From an uncultured Corynebacterium sp. (GTDB lineage: Bacteria; Actinomycetota; Actinomycetes; Mycobacteriales; Mycobacteriaceae), in the NCBI GenBank assembly GCA_943914465.1, contig CALUCD010000004.1, positions 62,001-126,000 on the forward strand: a DNA stretch of 64,000 bases, written 5' to 3'. Each line of letters opens with the position of its first letter. Position 1 is the stretch's first letter. Position numbers and translations under genes: made by a program. This document shows, piece after piece, positions 32,936 to 41,731 of the stretch. A model generated the notes under the pieces. That model was not told the DNA's origin. It saw only the letters and a list, made by a program, of their open reading frames with translations, and searched no databases.

Positions 32936-34453
32936 ATGGCCCAGTTCGTTGACCGCGCGGTGTTGCACCTGCAGGCCGGCGATGGGGGCCACGGGTGTGT
33001 ATCTGTCCACCGGGAGAAGTTCAAGCCGCTTGGCGGACCCGATGGTGGCAACGGCGGGCACGGGGGTGACATCATCCTCGAAGTGTCTGACCAGGTACAC
33101 ACCCTTCTTGATTTTCAGTACCGCCCGCATGTCAAAGCACGCCGCGGGGGCAATGGTGAGGGGGATCATCGCAACGGCGCCCGGGGCGAAGATCTTATTT
33201 TGCCGGTGCCTGTCGGGACTGTCGTGCGCAGCGCTGAGGGCGAGATCCTCGCTGACCTGACTACGCTGGGCACCCGGTTTGTCGCCGCTGAAGGCGGCTT
33301 CGGGGGCTTGGGCAATGCCGCGTTGGCGACTGCGAAGCGTAAAGCGCCCGGGTTTGCGCTTAAGGGTGAACCTGGTGAGGCGCATGATCTCATCTTGGAG
33401 CTGAAATCCGTCGCGGATGTGGGGTTGGTGGGTTTTCCATCGGCGGGCAAGTCGTCATTAATCTCTGTGCTCTCAGCGGCGAAGCCGAAGATTGCGGATT
33501 ACCCGTTTACCACGCTGGCGCCGAACCTCGGCGTGGTCGATGTCCGTCATGACACGTTCACGATCGCCGACGTGCCGGGGCTGATTCCGGGTGCGAGTGA
33601 CGGCAAGGGTTTGGGGTTGGATTTCTTGCGGCACATTGAACGCACTGCGGTCCTTGCCCATGTTGTTGACGCGGCGACGATGGACCCAGGCCGTGACCCC
33701 ATTTCTGACATTGAGGCGCTAGAGCACGAACTGCGAGCGTACGCTGACCAGCTCGATGGTGACGGCGGACTGGGTGATCTGCGGGAGCGTCCCCGGCTGA
33801 TCGTGTTGAACAAGATCGATGTCCCTGAGGCTCGTGAGTTGGCAGACATGCTGCGCGATGAGGTCGCTGCCCGGTTTGGCTGGCCGGTCTTTGAGGTGTC
33901 CACGGTTACCCATGAAGGCCTGGACGAGTTGAAATGGGCGATGTGGGACAAGGTGCGCGAAGCTCGCGCGGCGCGCCCTGCACAGCTGCAGGTGGCGGCT
34001 ACCCCCGAGGTCATCCGCCCGCAGGCGGTGCGACGGCCCGCGGGCGCAAACGCCAGCGGGATCACCGTGGAGCGCGATCCGCTTTACCCGGAGGGTTGGC
34101 TTGTCACCGGTGAGAAAGCGGAGCGCTGGATCCGGCAAACAGATTTCGAGAATGAGGAGGCAGTGGGCTACCTCTCGGATCGGCTGGAAAAGGCTGGGGT
34201 GGAAGATGCGTTGCGCGCTGCCGGTGCTCAGGAGGGTGACACGGTGACCATCGGGGAGATTTCCTTCGATTGGGAGCCGGCGATCGGCGGGGATCCGACT
34301 TTGGCTGGGCGCGGACGGGATGCCCGCTTGGGCGGTACTGACCGGATGACGGCTGCTGAGCGCAAGCGCGCCTCGCAGGCCCGCCGCGGCCTGATTGATG
34401 AGTACGATTACGGCACCGGTGAGAGCGCCGACCGCGAGCGCTGGCAGGGTTAA
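32936..34453 (+). CDS. obg: GTPase Obg
   Basis: Ribosome-assembly and stress GTPase, 505 residues. Glycine-rich Obg domain (GGPDGGNGGHGGDI), then the G domain with P-loop GFPSAGKSS, switch TTLAPNLGVV, G3 DVPGL and NKID, and a C-terminal OCT domain (about 350-430: YPEGWLVTGEKAERWI). The last 60 residues are charged and actinobacteria-specific. Eight bases after rpmA; ends three bases before the proB start, so co-expression is likely. Confidence 0.97.
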   Translation: MAQFVDRAVLHLQAGDGGHGCVSVHREKFKPLGGPDGGNGGHGGDIILEVSDQVHTLLDFQYRPHVKARRGGNGEGDHRNGARGEDLILPVPVGTVVRSAEGEILADLTTLGTRFVAAEGGFGGLGNAALATAKRKAPGFALKGEPGEAHDLILELKSVADVGLVGFPSAGKSSLISVLSAAKPKIADYPFTTLAPNLGVVDVRHDTFTIADVPGLIPGASDGKGLGLDFLRHIERTAVLAHVVDAATMDPGRDPISDIEALEHELRAYADQLDGDGGLGDLRERPRLIVLNKIDVPEARELADMLRDEVAARFGWPVFEVSTVTHEGLDELKWAMWDKVREARAARPAQLQVAATPEVIRPQAVRRPAGANASGITVERDPLYPEGWLVTGEKAERWIRQTDFENEEAVGYLSDRLEKAGVEDALRAAGAQEGDTVTIGEISFDWEPAIGGDPTLAGRGRDARLGGTDRMTAAERKRASQARRGLIDEYDYGTGESADRERWQG

Positions 34454-34456
34454 GCC

Positions 34457-35626
34457 GTGTCCTCGGCATCGAGCTCGCCTGCATCGTCGGCCCAGTCATC
34501 AGGGCAGTCAGCAGCTCAGCTGCGCGCCCAAATTTCCTCGGCGCGGCGCATTGTGGTCAAGTTGGGCACTTCCTCGCTTGTTGACGCGACATCCCAGGTC
34601 TCACAGACCAAAATTGACCGCATTGTTGACGCTATCGAAGCTCGCATTAGCCGTAGCAGTGATGTGATTGTGGTGTCATCGGGTGCGATTGCTGCAGGGA
34701 TGCTACCGCTGGGTTTGAAGGTGCGCCCGCAGGATCTGGCGACGAAGCAGGCTGCGGCTGCCGTGGGTCAGATTCACCTTGCCCAGTGTTGGGGTCAGTC
34801 GTTTGCCCGCTACGGGCGCACCGTCGGCCAGGTGCTGCTCACCCAGGCCGATGCGGGTGTCCGTGAGCGGGCGAGGAACGCGCAGCGCACCATTGACAGG
34901 CTGCGTCAGATCGGGGCGGTGCCGATTGTCAATGAGAATGACACGGTGGCTACGTCGGAGATGCGGTTTGGGGATAATGACCGGCTGAGTGCGATCGTCG
35001 CAACGCTGATCAGCGCGGATGCTTTGGTGCTGCTGTCAGACGTGGACGGGCTCTACGACCGCAACCCGGCACTCGGCGATGCACAGTTGATTGATGAGGT
35101 GCGCTCCGGCAGTGACCTCGCCGGTGTGCAGGCTGGCGATGGCGGCATGTTCGGCACCGGGGGTATGGCGGCGAAGGTATCGGCGGCGCGCTTAGCCACC
35201 CGTGGCGGAGTGCCGGTGCTGCTGACATCAACGGAGAGAATCGACGAAGCGCTAGCAACCGCCAAGGTAGGAACCGTGTTTCACACCCGGCCCGGGGCCA
35301 CACTGTCAGCGTGGAAGTTCTGGGCGCTCTACGCGGCCGATGCCGAAGGTGTGCTCAGGCTCGATGAGGGTGCCGTCAACGCCGTGACCCGCGGCGGCAC
35401 CAGCTTGTTGGCGGTTGGTATCACCGGCATTGAGGGCGATTTTCACGCCGGCGACATAGTGGAGATCCTTGGGCCAGACTCGCAGGCCATTGGGCGCGGA
35501 GAGGTCGCCTACGACGCGCACGAGCTGACCGGCATGTTAGGCAAGCACACGACTGAGCTCGCCTCGCACCAGCAGCGCCCGGTGGTGCACGCGGACTACC
35601 TGTCTAACTACGCCTCACGGCTGTAG
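34457..35626 (+). CDS. proB: Glutamate 5-kinase
   Basis: First step of proline synthesis: ATP-dependent phosphorylation of glutamate. 389 residues. After a Ser-rich N-terminal 25 residues, the amino-acid kinase domain starts at RRIVVKLGTSSLVD; IVVSSGAIAAGM, VNENDTV and the GTGGMAAKVSAA motif are intact. The C-terminal PUA domain (about 300-389) is present, with GGTSLLAVGITGIEGDF. The GTG at 34457 lies three bases after obg, so the first residues may be shorter in vivo. Confidence 0.95.
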   Translation: MSSASSSPASSAQSSGQSAAQLRAQISSARRIVVKLGTSSLVDATSQVSQTKIDRIVDAIEARISRSSDVIVVSSGAIAAGMLPLGLKVRPQDLATKQAAAAVGQIHLAQCWGQSFARYGRTVGQVLLTQADAGVRERARNAQRTIDRLRQIGAVPIVNENDTVATSEMRFGDNDRLSAIVATLISADALVLLSDVDGLYDRNPALGDAQLIDEVRSGSDLAGVQAGDGGMFGTGGMAAKVSAARLATRGGVPVLLTSTERIDEALATAKVGTVFHTRPGATLSAWKFWALYAADAEGVLRLDEGAVNAVTRGGTSLLAVGITGIEGDFHAGDIVEILGPDSQAIGRGEVAYDAHELTGMLGKHTTELASHQQRPVVHADYLSNYASRL

Positions 35627-35711
35627 GCGTAAGCGGTGCGCGCTGCAGAACCGCTGTGAGCTCCTGGTCGGTGCGCCGCCTGCAGGTAGGTCACGCGCTA
35701 GTGTGGCGGGC

Positions 35712-36641
35712 ATGAAGTTCGCATTTCTGCCGAAGCCCTGGACACAGGTGGTCGAAGATCTTGAAACGCGCGGCCACCAACGTGTTGACCTCAGTGACAA
35801 CCCGGATATGCTGCTGTTTCGTGGCGGCCCTGATGACTTCCCAGACGAACTGCCTGCAAGTGTGAAGGTCGTGCAAATTGCCTACGCCGGCATTGAGGCA
35901 CTGCTTGAAGCTGGGGTGCTTCGAAGCCACGACGTGCGATGGGCAAACGCTGGTGGGTTGTATGACGACACGGTTGCTGAGGCCACGCTTGCGCTGTTGC
36001 TCGCGGTCCTCCACCGACATAACGCGGTGAAGCGCAGTTGGAATCAACGCGAGCTGTTCGAAGAGACGGAGTTTCTGTTCAACGACGCCGCAGCTGCTGA
36101 AACGAAAACGCTCGCACTGATCGGTGCAGGCGGCATCGGCAAAAAGCTCATCCAGTTCATTGAGCCGTTTGGCGTTGAGGTGACTGCGGTCAACCGCTCT
36201 GGCAACCCGGTTGAAGGTGCTGTGCGGACGGTGAAAATGGACGAGGCCGATGACGTGTGGGCCACACACGACTTCTTTGTGCTGTTGGCCCCACTGACGG
36301 AGCAGACCCGGCACATGGTGAACGCGGAAACACTGGCCAAGATGAAAGATACGGCTGTGGTGGTCAATGTCGGCCGCGGTGGCCTGATAGATACCGACGC
36401 GCTGACCAATGCCCTGCAAGACGGCGCTATTGCGGGTGCTGGCCTGGATGTCACCGAGCCTGAGCCGCTTCCGGAAGACCACCCGCTGTGGGACATCGAT
36501 ACCTGTGTGATCACCCCGCACACGGCGAACATCCCGCGCTACATGAAGCGGCGAGTCGGCCCGCTTGCGGCGAAGAATTGGGAGTTGTTTGAAGCGGGGG
36601 AGAAGATGCAGACTGAGGTCGACGTGGAGGCGGGGTACTAG
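35712..36641 (+). CDS. unkdh: D-isomer-specific 2-hydroxyacid dehydrogenase
   Basis: NAD(P)-dependent dehydrogenase of the D-2-hydroxyacid family, 309 residues. Nucleotide-binding motif ALIGAGGIGKKLIQF (about 138-150), then VVNVGRGGLIDTDAL and the catalytic Arg, Glu (TEPEPLP) and His (TPHTAN) positions. The same kind of gene sits between proB and proA in C. glutamicum, where it has been called unkdh; substrate unknown. ATG 35712 has TAGTGT seven bases upstream, a possible leaderless promoter. Confidence 0.9.
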   Translation: MKFAFLPKPWTQVVEDLETRGHQRVDLSDNPDMLLFRGGPDDFPDELPASVKVVQIAYAGIEALLEAGVLRSHDVRWANAGGLYDDTVAEATLALLLAVLHRHNAVKRSWNQRELFEETEFLFNDAAAAETKTLALIGAGGIGKKLIQFIEPFGVEVTAVNRSGNPVEGAVRTVKMDEADDVWATHDFFVLLAPLTEQTRHMVNAETLAKMKDTAVVVNVGRGGLIDTDALTNALQDGAIAGAGLDVTEPEPLPEDHPLWDIDTCVITPHTANIPRYMKRRVGPLAAKNWELFEAGEKMQTEVDVEAGY

Positions 36642-36696
36642 CCACGAGCGAGGGTGCCGATCTGGGTGCGCCTAGTTGGACTGTGCGGACCTAGGG

Positions 36697-37518
36697 TTAC
36701 TCCCAGGAGTCCATATGCTCGGTCACGATGAAGGCGCGGGATCGTAAGAATCCTGCCCAGCGCTCGCGGTGGGCGCGTTGGGCGTCTTCGATAAAGCGCA
36801 AGTCGTAGTAGAACTTGTACGGCATGCCGGGGATCGTGTGGCCGACGCGTAGGCGTGGGTCATGGAGGACTCTGGGGATGACAGTGGTCAACGCACGCAT
36901 GAATTGTCGGGTGGCGTCTGGAGCGTCAACCCGCGGCCATTGTTGGGGGTTGGGAAACGCATACTTCAAAAAGAGGTCCATCTGGTCAGGCCAGCCACGC
37001 CAACAGAGGAAGTAATAGTAATCGTCGCAGACGCGCTGCAGTGCGAGGTTGTTGATGAGCGGGTCGGCAGTGAAGTACGTCTCAAGCTGCCCGAACAGGG
37101 GATGGTCTTCGGAGAACAAGATGACGCGGCGTGGATTCCTGCCTGGGGTTCCGTAGTAGGGAGTCGAGGTGATCACGAGGCGCCAGTCGGCGGTGTGGAT
37201 GTGCCCACCATGGATGAACAGGCGAGGTCGGTTCGTGCCGTTCCAATCAGCCACAAACTGCTCGGGGGTGGTAAACGGGATGCCGTAGATCGCGGTGAGT
37301 TCGCGGCCAGCCTCAAATTCGACGCGGTGTTCCTTCCCGTTGACTGCCTCGCGGCGAATGATGGGGTAAAAGTTGACCTCATCGTCGTCGAAATATTCCA
37401 GGCTGAAGTGCGTGTCGTCGAGCTGGAACTGCTCGACTTGACCGGTGGCGGGTACGTCGAACGCCAGGTCGTAGATGTATTCGAGGTCTTGCGACCCTCC
37501 GGTTGAGACGATAATCAT
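36697..37518 (-). CDS. Protein of unknown function inside the pro locus
   Basis: A 273-residue protein with no signal peptide or membrane helix, rich in Phe, Tyr and Trp. I recognise no family. Noticeable segments are STGGSQDLEYIYDLAFDVPA near the start, FIHGGHIHTADWRLVI and YYFLCWRGWPDQMDLFLKYAF. The start at 37518 is the first ATG; the frame is open to a GTG at 37575 but neither start has a clear ribosome site. It lies opposite to and between unkdh and proA, which are adjacent in C. glutamicum, so it is probably an insertion into the pro cluster. Confidence 0.65.
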   Translation of the reverse strand: MIIVSTGGSQDLEYIYDLAFDVPATGQVEQFQLDDTHFSLEYFDDDEVNFYPIIRREAVNGKEHRVEFEAGRELTAIYGIPFTTPEQFVADWNGTNRPRLFIHGGHIHTADWRLVITSTPYYGTPGRNPRRVILFSEDHPLFGQLETYFTADPLINNLALQRVCDDYYYFLCWRGWPDQMDLFLKYAFPNPQQWPRVDAPDATRQFMRALTTVIPRVLHDPRLRVGHTIPGMPYKFYYDLRFIEDAQRAHRERWAGFLRSRAFIVTEHMDSWE

Positions 37519-37673
37519 TTCAGGTTGAGGTCGTGGGCGGCTTGCTAGACACCTGTCAGACTCACAACCTAACACAACGCTGGGTTCATTAAGACAACAC
37601 TGGGAGTAAACGTAACCCGAGGGTACAGCGAGGGGTGATCACACCGTATCCAGGCGCGGGCGCCGGAGTGGGC

Positions 37674-37685
37674 TACTATTTGCCC
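37674..37685 (+). promoter_or_regulatory. Leaderless promoter of proA
   Basis: TACTAT (37674-37679) followed by exactly six bases and ATG 37686. It gives proA its own transcript after separation from proB. Confidence 0.55.
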
Positions 37686-39008
37686 ATGACGACAGAGCGC
37701 ACCGCGCCAGATCATCTGCCAGGTCAGACGCCGGCCCGGTCGCCGGATCGAACTGAGCGCGAGGAGGTCCTGGCTCAGGCCCGCGCGGCGAAGCGTGTCG
37801 CGCCGCTGCTGGCTGGGCTTTCCACCCCGCGCAAGAACGAGGCGCTCATCGCGGCTGCAGAGGCGCTTGCGGCGCGCGCGGACGAGGTCCTCGCAGCGAA
37901 CCAGCAGGACATTGATGCTGGGCGTGCTGCTGGACTCGCGGATGCACTGATTGATCGTCTCGCATTGAGTACAGCCCGCATCGAGGCCATCGCAGGTGGC
38001 CTGCGCCAAGTTGCTGGGATGACGGACCCGGTTGGTGAGGTGCTCACGGGTCACACGATGGACAACGGCATTCAGATGCGCAAGGTTCGCGTGCCGCTCG
38101 GTGTGATGGGCATGGTGTATGAGGCCCGGCCTAACGTCACGGTCGATGCGTTCGGGTTAGCCCTGAAATCTGGCAACGCGGCGCTGCTTCGCGGGTCGAA
38201 GACAGCACGGCGCTCGAACGCGAAACTGGTTGACATCCTGCAGGATGTGCTCGCAGCGCAGCAGCTTCCCCGCGAGGCGGTGCAGCTTTTACCGTGTGAC
38301 ACCCACGATTCGGTCACGCACCTCATCACCGCCCGCGGGCTGGTGGATGTGGTCATCCCTCGCGGAGGGGCGAAGCTGATCAATACCGTGGTCACCAACG
38401 CCACTGTGCCCACCATTGAAACCGGCACCGGCAACTGCCACTTCTATATTGACCGCGATGCGGAGCTCGATTCGGCGATTGCGATGTTGCTCAATGGCAA
38501 AACTCGCCGTGTCTCGGTGTGCAACGCCACCGAAACCGCGCTCATTGATGCTGCTCTTCCGGCTGCGGAGAAACTGCGCATCATTACGGCGCTGCAGGAG
38601 GCTGGGGTGCGGGTGCATGGGGACGTCGATACGCTTGCAGCTCTGGGTGCAACAGATATTGCGCAAGCGAGCGAGGCTGATTGGGCCGAGGAGTACCTTT
38701 CGATGGACATCGCACTTGCCGAAGTCGATGGGGTCGAGGGTGCGATTGCGCACATCGCGCGGTATTCCTCGGGGCACACGGACGCGATCGCGTCGCAAAA
38801 CGCTGCTGCTTTGCGACGTTTCGCCGCCGCCGTTGACTCCGCCGCCGTCATGCTCAACGCCTCCACGGCATTCACGGACGGTGAGGTGTACGGGATGGGA
38901 GCGGAAATCGGCATCTCTACCCAGAAGTTGCACGCGCGTGGGCCAATGGCGTTACCGGAGTTGACCACCACGAAATGGATTCTTGAAGGTGAGGGCCAGA
39001 TCCGATGA
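37686..39008 (+). CDS. proA: Gamma-glutamyl phosphate reductase
   Basis: Reduces gamma-glutamyl phosphate to the semialdehyde for proline synthesis; 440 residues, aldehyde dehydrogenase fold. GVMGMVYEARPNVTVDAFGLALKSGNAALLRG is the family core, and the catalytic Cys is in RRVSVCNATET. YGMGAEIGISTQKLHARGPM lies near the end. ATG 37686 fits the leaderless promoter; an upstream in-frame ATG-equivalent at 37635 would lie before it. The stop overlaps nadD as ATGA (39005-39008). Confidence 0.96.
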   Translation: MTTERTAPDHLPGQTPARSPDRTEREEVLAQARAAKRVAPLLAGLSTPRKNEALIAAAEALAARADEVLAANQQDIDAGRAAGLADALIDRLALSTARIEAIAGGLRQVAGMTDPVGEVLTGHTMDNGIQMRKVRVPLGVMGMVYEARPNVTVDAFGLALKSGNAALLRGSKTARRSNAKLVDILQDVLAAQQLPREAVQLLPCDTHDSVTHLITARGLVDVVIPRGGAKLINTVVTNATVPTIETGTGNCHFYIDRDAELDSAIAMLLNGKTRRVSVCNATETALIDAALPAAEKLRIITALQEAGVRVHGDVDTLAALGATDIAQASEADWAEEYLSMDIALAEVDGVEGAIAHIARYSSGHTDAIASQNAAALRRFAAAVDSAAVMLNASTAFTDGEVYGMGAEIGISTQKLHARGPMALPELTTTKWILEGEGQIR

Positions 39009-39595
39009 GTCGGCGAATCGGCGTGATGGGCGGCACGTTCGACCCCATTCACCACGGGCACTTGGTGGCGGCGAGTGAGGCGGCGCACCGATTCGGCCTG
39101 GATGAGGTGGTGTTTGTGCCAACGGGCCAGCCGTGGCAGAAAGCTGACCGGAAAATCTCGCCGGCAGAAGACCGTTATCTGATGACGGTGATTGCCACCG
39201 CGTCCAACTCGCGGTTTTCCGTCTCCCGGGTTGATATTGACCGCGAGGGGCCGACATACACCATTGATACGCTGCGTGACCTGCACGCCGAATTCCCAGA
39301 CGCGCACCTGTACTTCATCACCGGTGCCGATGCTCTTAGCTCCATCATGTCGTGGCATGACTGGGAGAAGATGTTTGAGCTGGCCGAATTCGTTGGGGTG
39401 ACCCGCCCAGGATACGAGCTGACCGAAGACATGCTGCCTGCCGATATCCAACAACGTGTCCACCTGCTTGACATCCCCGCCATGGCGATCTCTTCTACTG
39501 ATTGCCGGAAGCGGGCGGCCCACGGCAGGCCCGTGTGGTACCTGGTGCCGGACGGGGTGGTGCAGTACATCGCCAAACATGCGCTGTACCAGTAA
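39005..39595 (+). CDS. nadD: Nicotinate-nucleotide adenylyltransferase
   Basis: Adenylates nicotinate mononucleotide in NAD synthesis; 196 residues. GVMGGTFDPIHHGHL carries the nucleotidyl-transferase HxGH motif (HHGH), and ISSTDCRKRAAHGRPVWYLVP matches the C-terminal ISST-R motif. Translationally coupled to proA by ATGA. The downstream rsfS and gpgP follow the order seen in mycobacteria. Confidence 0.96.
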   Translation: MSRRIGVMGGTFDPIHHGHLVAASEAAHRFGLDEVVFVPTGQPWQKADRKISPAEDRYLMTVIATASNSRFSVSRVDIDREGPTYTIDTLRDLHAEFPDAHLYFITGADALSSIMSWHDWEKMFELAEFVGVTRPGYELTEDMLPADIQQRVHLLDIPAMAISSTDCRKRAAHGRPVWYLVPDGVVQYIAKHALYQ

Positions 39596-39731
39596 TCCAG
39601 TAACACTGGCAAGATCGCCCCGGCCGGCAATGGCGATAACCCCGGCAAACGTGATTCACTGGCACTGCTCGCCGCCGTCGTGGGACAATGGCGTGCGGTC
39701 CCTGCTCTTGAACCCTGTAAGGATGTTGCTG

Positions 39732-40208
39732 TTGACTGCTTCCCAAATCTCGATTGACCAAGCGGTGATCGCCGCGAAGGCGGCGGATGAAAAACTCGGC
39801 TCAAATATCGGCGTGATTGACGTTTCTAATGTCATGGCAATCACCGACATTTTCGTCATCGCCGCAGCGGACAACGAGCGCCAGGTAGCTGCGATTGTTG
39901 AAGAAATTGAAGCCGATTTAAGCGATGCGGGGCTGGAGCCGAAACGGCGTGAGGGGAACCGGGAAAACCGTTGGGTTTTGCTGGATTACGGCAACTTCGT
40001 TGTGCACGTGCAACGTGAAGCGGAGCGCGACTTCTATGGGTTAGATCGGCTGTATGCGGACTGCCCTGTCATCGATGTTGATGGGGTAGAGGCTTACACC
40101 CGCCCGGGCGATTTTGCCGGTGCGGATGATGCCCAGGGCTCACGTGGCGCAGTTAGCGTGGAGGACTTACCCCTTGCGGGGGAGGGCCCGGATGCGGACG
40201 AATGGTAG
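39732..40208 (+). CDS. rsfS: Ribosomal silencing factor RsfS
   Basis: Binds L14 and blocks subunit joining under nutrient limitation; 158 residues. VIDVSNVMAITDIFVIAAADNERQ and WVLLDYGNFVVHVQREAERDFYGLDRLY are the Iojap/RsfS signatures. The TTG at 39732 has AAGGA eight bases upstream and is preferred; ATG 39723 is in frame but its A lies in that site. The last 40 residues are an acidic extension beyond the core. Confidence 0.93.
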   Translation: MTASQISIDQAVIAAKAADEKLGSNIGVIDVSNVMAITDIFVIAAADNERQVAAIVEEIEADLSDAGLEPKRREGNRENRWVLLDYGNFVVHVQREAERDFYGLDRLYADCPVIDVDGVEAYTRPGDFAGADDAQGSRGAVSVEDLPLAGEGPDADEW

Positions 40209-40230
40209 GCGCTGGTAGTGGGGTGGTGCA

Positions 40231-40899
40231 GTGAGTAGGCGTCTCATCTTGTTGCGCCACGGGCAGACGGAGTACAACGCGACGCGCCGAATGCAGGGCC
40301 AGATCGACACCGAACTGTCAGCCACCGGGGTGGAGCAGGCGCGGGCCGCCGCACTGCTGATGCGAGAGTTCAAGGTAGGAAAGATTCTCAGCTCTGATTT
40401 GCTGCGCGCGCAGCGCACCGCGGAGATCGTGGGCGCGGTGCTCGGGCTCGATTTCACGTGTGACGAGCGGCTGCGCGAGACCCACTTGGGCGAGTGGCAG
40501 GGCAAAACCCACGAGGAGATCGACGACGCTGATGCAGGCATTCGCGCCCATTGGCGCAATACAGCCAGCTGGGCGCCGCCGGCAGGGGAGAGCAGGTTGG
40601 ATGTCGCCCGCCGTGCGCGGCCGGTCGTTGATGAACTCATGGAGACGTATGAGGAATGGGATAATGCTGCTGTGTTGATTGTCGCTCACGGCGGGACGAT
40701 CTCAGCGCTGACTTCTAGCCTGCTTGGGTTTGAGGAACACCAGTATTCGCTGCTCAAAAGCCTTGGCAATACGAATACCGCGCGGCTGCAGGCCATGCCG
40801 CGCTACCGGGTTGGCCACCCATCTGCCCGGTTTGCCTCCACGAAACCGGAAGACGTGCAGTGGTACCTCGAGGCCTGGAACCAGGGGCTGAGTGTGTAA
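40231..40899 (+). CDS. gpgP: Histidine phosphatase, GpgP-like
   Basis: A 222-residue phosphatase of the histidine/phosphoglycerate mutase family. LILLRHGQTEYN carries the phosphohistidine RHG motif, RLRETHLGEWQGKT the Glu region and VLIVAHGGTISAL the second His. In M. tuberculosis the gene after nadD-rsfS is Rv2419c, glucosyl-3-phosphoglycerate phosphatase of the methylglucose lipopolysaccharide pathway; synteny supports that identity. Its TAA shares a base with the next ATG. Confidence 0.88.
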   Translation: MSRRLILLRHGQTEYNATRRMQGQIDTELSATGVEQARAAALLMREFKVGKILSSDLLRAQRTAEIVGAVLGLDFTCDERLRETHLGEWQGKTHEEIDDADAGIRAHWRNTASWAPPAGESRLDVARRARPVVDELMETYEEWDNAAVLIVAHGGTISALTSSLLGFEEHQYSLLKSLGNTNTARLQAMPRYRVGHPSARFASTKPEDVQWYLEAWNQGLSV

Positions 40900-41699
40900 T
40901 GGCTGTTCGCATCGTTGTTGATTCCACCGCGGGCCTGCCGGCGAGCATCGCTGACGAGCTCGATATCACCGTGCTTGACTTGCATGTAATGCACAGCGCT
41001 GAGGCGGAGCAATCTACCTCCGGCTTGTCGCCGCTGGAGTTGACTGCCGCCTACGCCCGCCAGCTCGAGCGTGGCGGCGATGACGGTGTCGTTGCATTGC
41101 ACCTGGCGAAGGCGCTGTCCTCGACGTGGTCTGCGGCGGTGACGGCCTCCGGGGTGTTCGGCGACAGTGTGCGGGTAGTTGATACTGACACCGCAGGCAT
41201 GGCCGTGGGGGCGGCGGCGATGGCCGCGGCGACACTTGCGCGCGAAGGTGCTGATCTGGATGAGTGCGAAGCGATGGCACGATCCACCATTGAGCGCTCT
41301 GCAACATGGTTGTACCTGCACCAGCTTGAAGGGCTGCGCAAGTCGGGCCGCCTTTCCACAGGTACAGCCTTGTCAGCGACGCTGCTGGCAACCAAGCCAA
41401 TCTTGCGAGTGAGGTCGGGCAAACTTGAGCTTGCAGCAAAAACCAGAACGCAAACAAAAGCGTTCGCGCGCTTGGCTGAGCTGGTCATGGAAAGCGCACA
41501 GGAGCAACCAGTCTTCGCAGCGGTACAGCACGCCGATGCGTACGATTCCGCTGAGCAGATCGCCTCGATTCTGGGCGAAGTTCTGCCGTCACGGTCCCAA
41601 ATTCTTGTTGAGCCGTTTGACAAGGTGGTAGCAGCCCACACTGGTAAAGGCGCGGTCGGGTTATCCGTGGTCTTCGCGGCGGACCCGAAATTCGACTAG
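40899..41699 (+). CDS. DegV family fatty-acid-binding protein
   Basis: 266 residues. VRIVVDSTAGLPASIADELDI at the start and LRKSGRLSTGTALSATLLATKPIL in the middle are the DegV signatures. In firmicutes DegV (FakB) proteins present fatty acids to a kinase FakA; here no fakA is adjacent. The ATG overlaps the gpgP stop by one base (TAATG), and the same order occurs in mycobacteria. Confidence 0.92.
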   Translation: MAVRIVVDSTAGLPASIADELDITVLDLHVMHSAEAEQSTSGLSPLELTAAYARQLERGGDDGVVALHLAKALSSTWSAAVTASGVFGDSVRVVDTDTAGMAVGAAAMAAATLAREGADLDECEAMARSTIERSATWLYLHQLEGLRKSGRLSTGTALSATLLATKPILRVRSGKLELAAKTRTQTKAFARLAELVMESAQEQPVFAAVQHADAYDSAEQIASILGEVLPSRSQILVEPFDKVVAAHTGKGAVGLSVVFAADPKFD

Positions 41700-41719
41700 A
41701 TGAGTTGTGCGTCCAGGGT

Positions 41720-41731
41720 TATGCTTTGTGG
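41720..41731 (+). promoter_or_regulatory. Leaderless promoter of the cutinase-like gene
   Basis: TATGCT (41720-41725), then exactly six bases, then GTG 41732. This spacing fixes the start choice. Confidence 0.5.
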
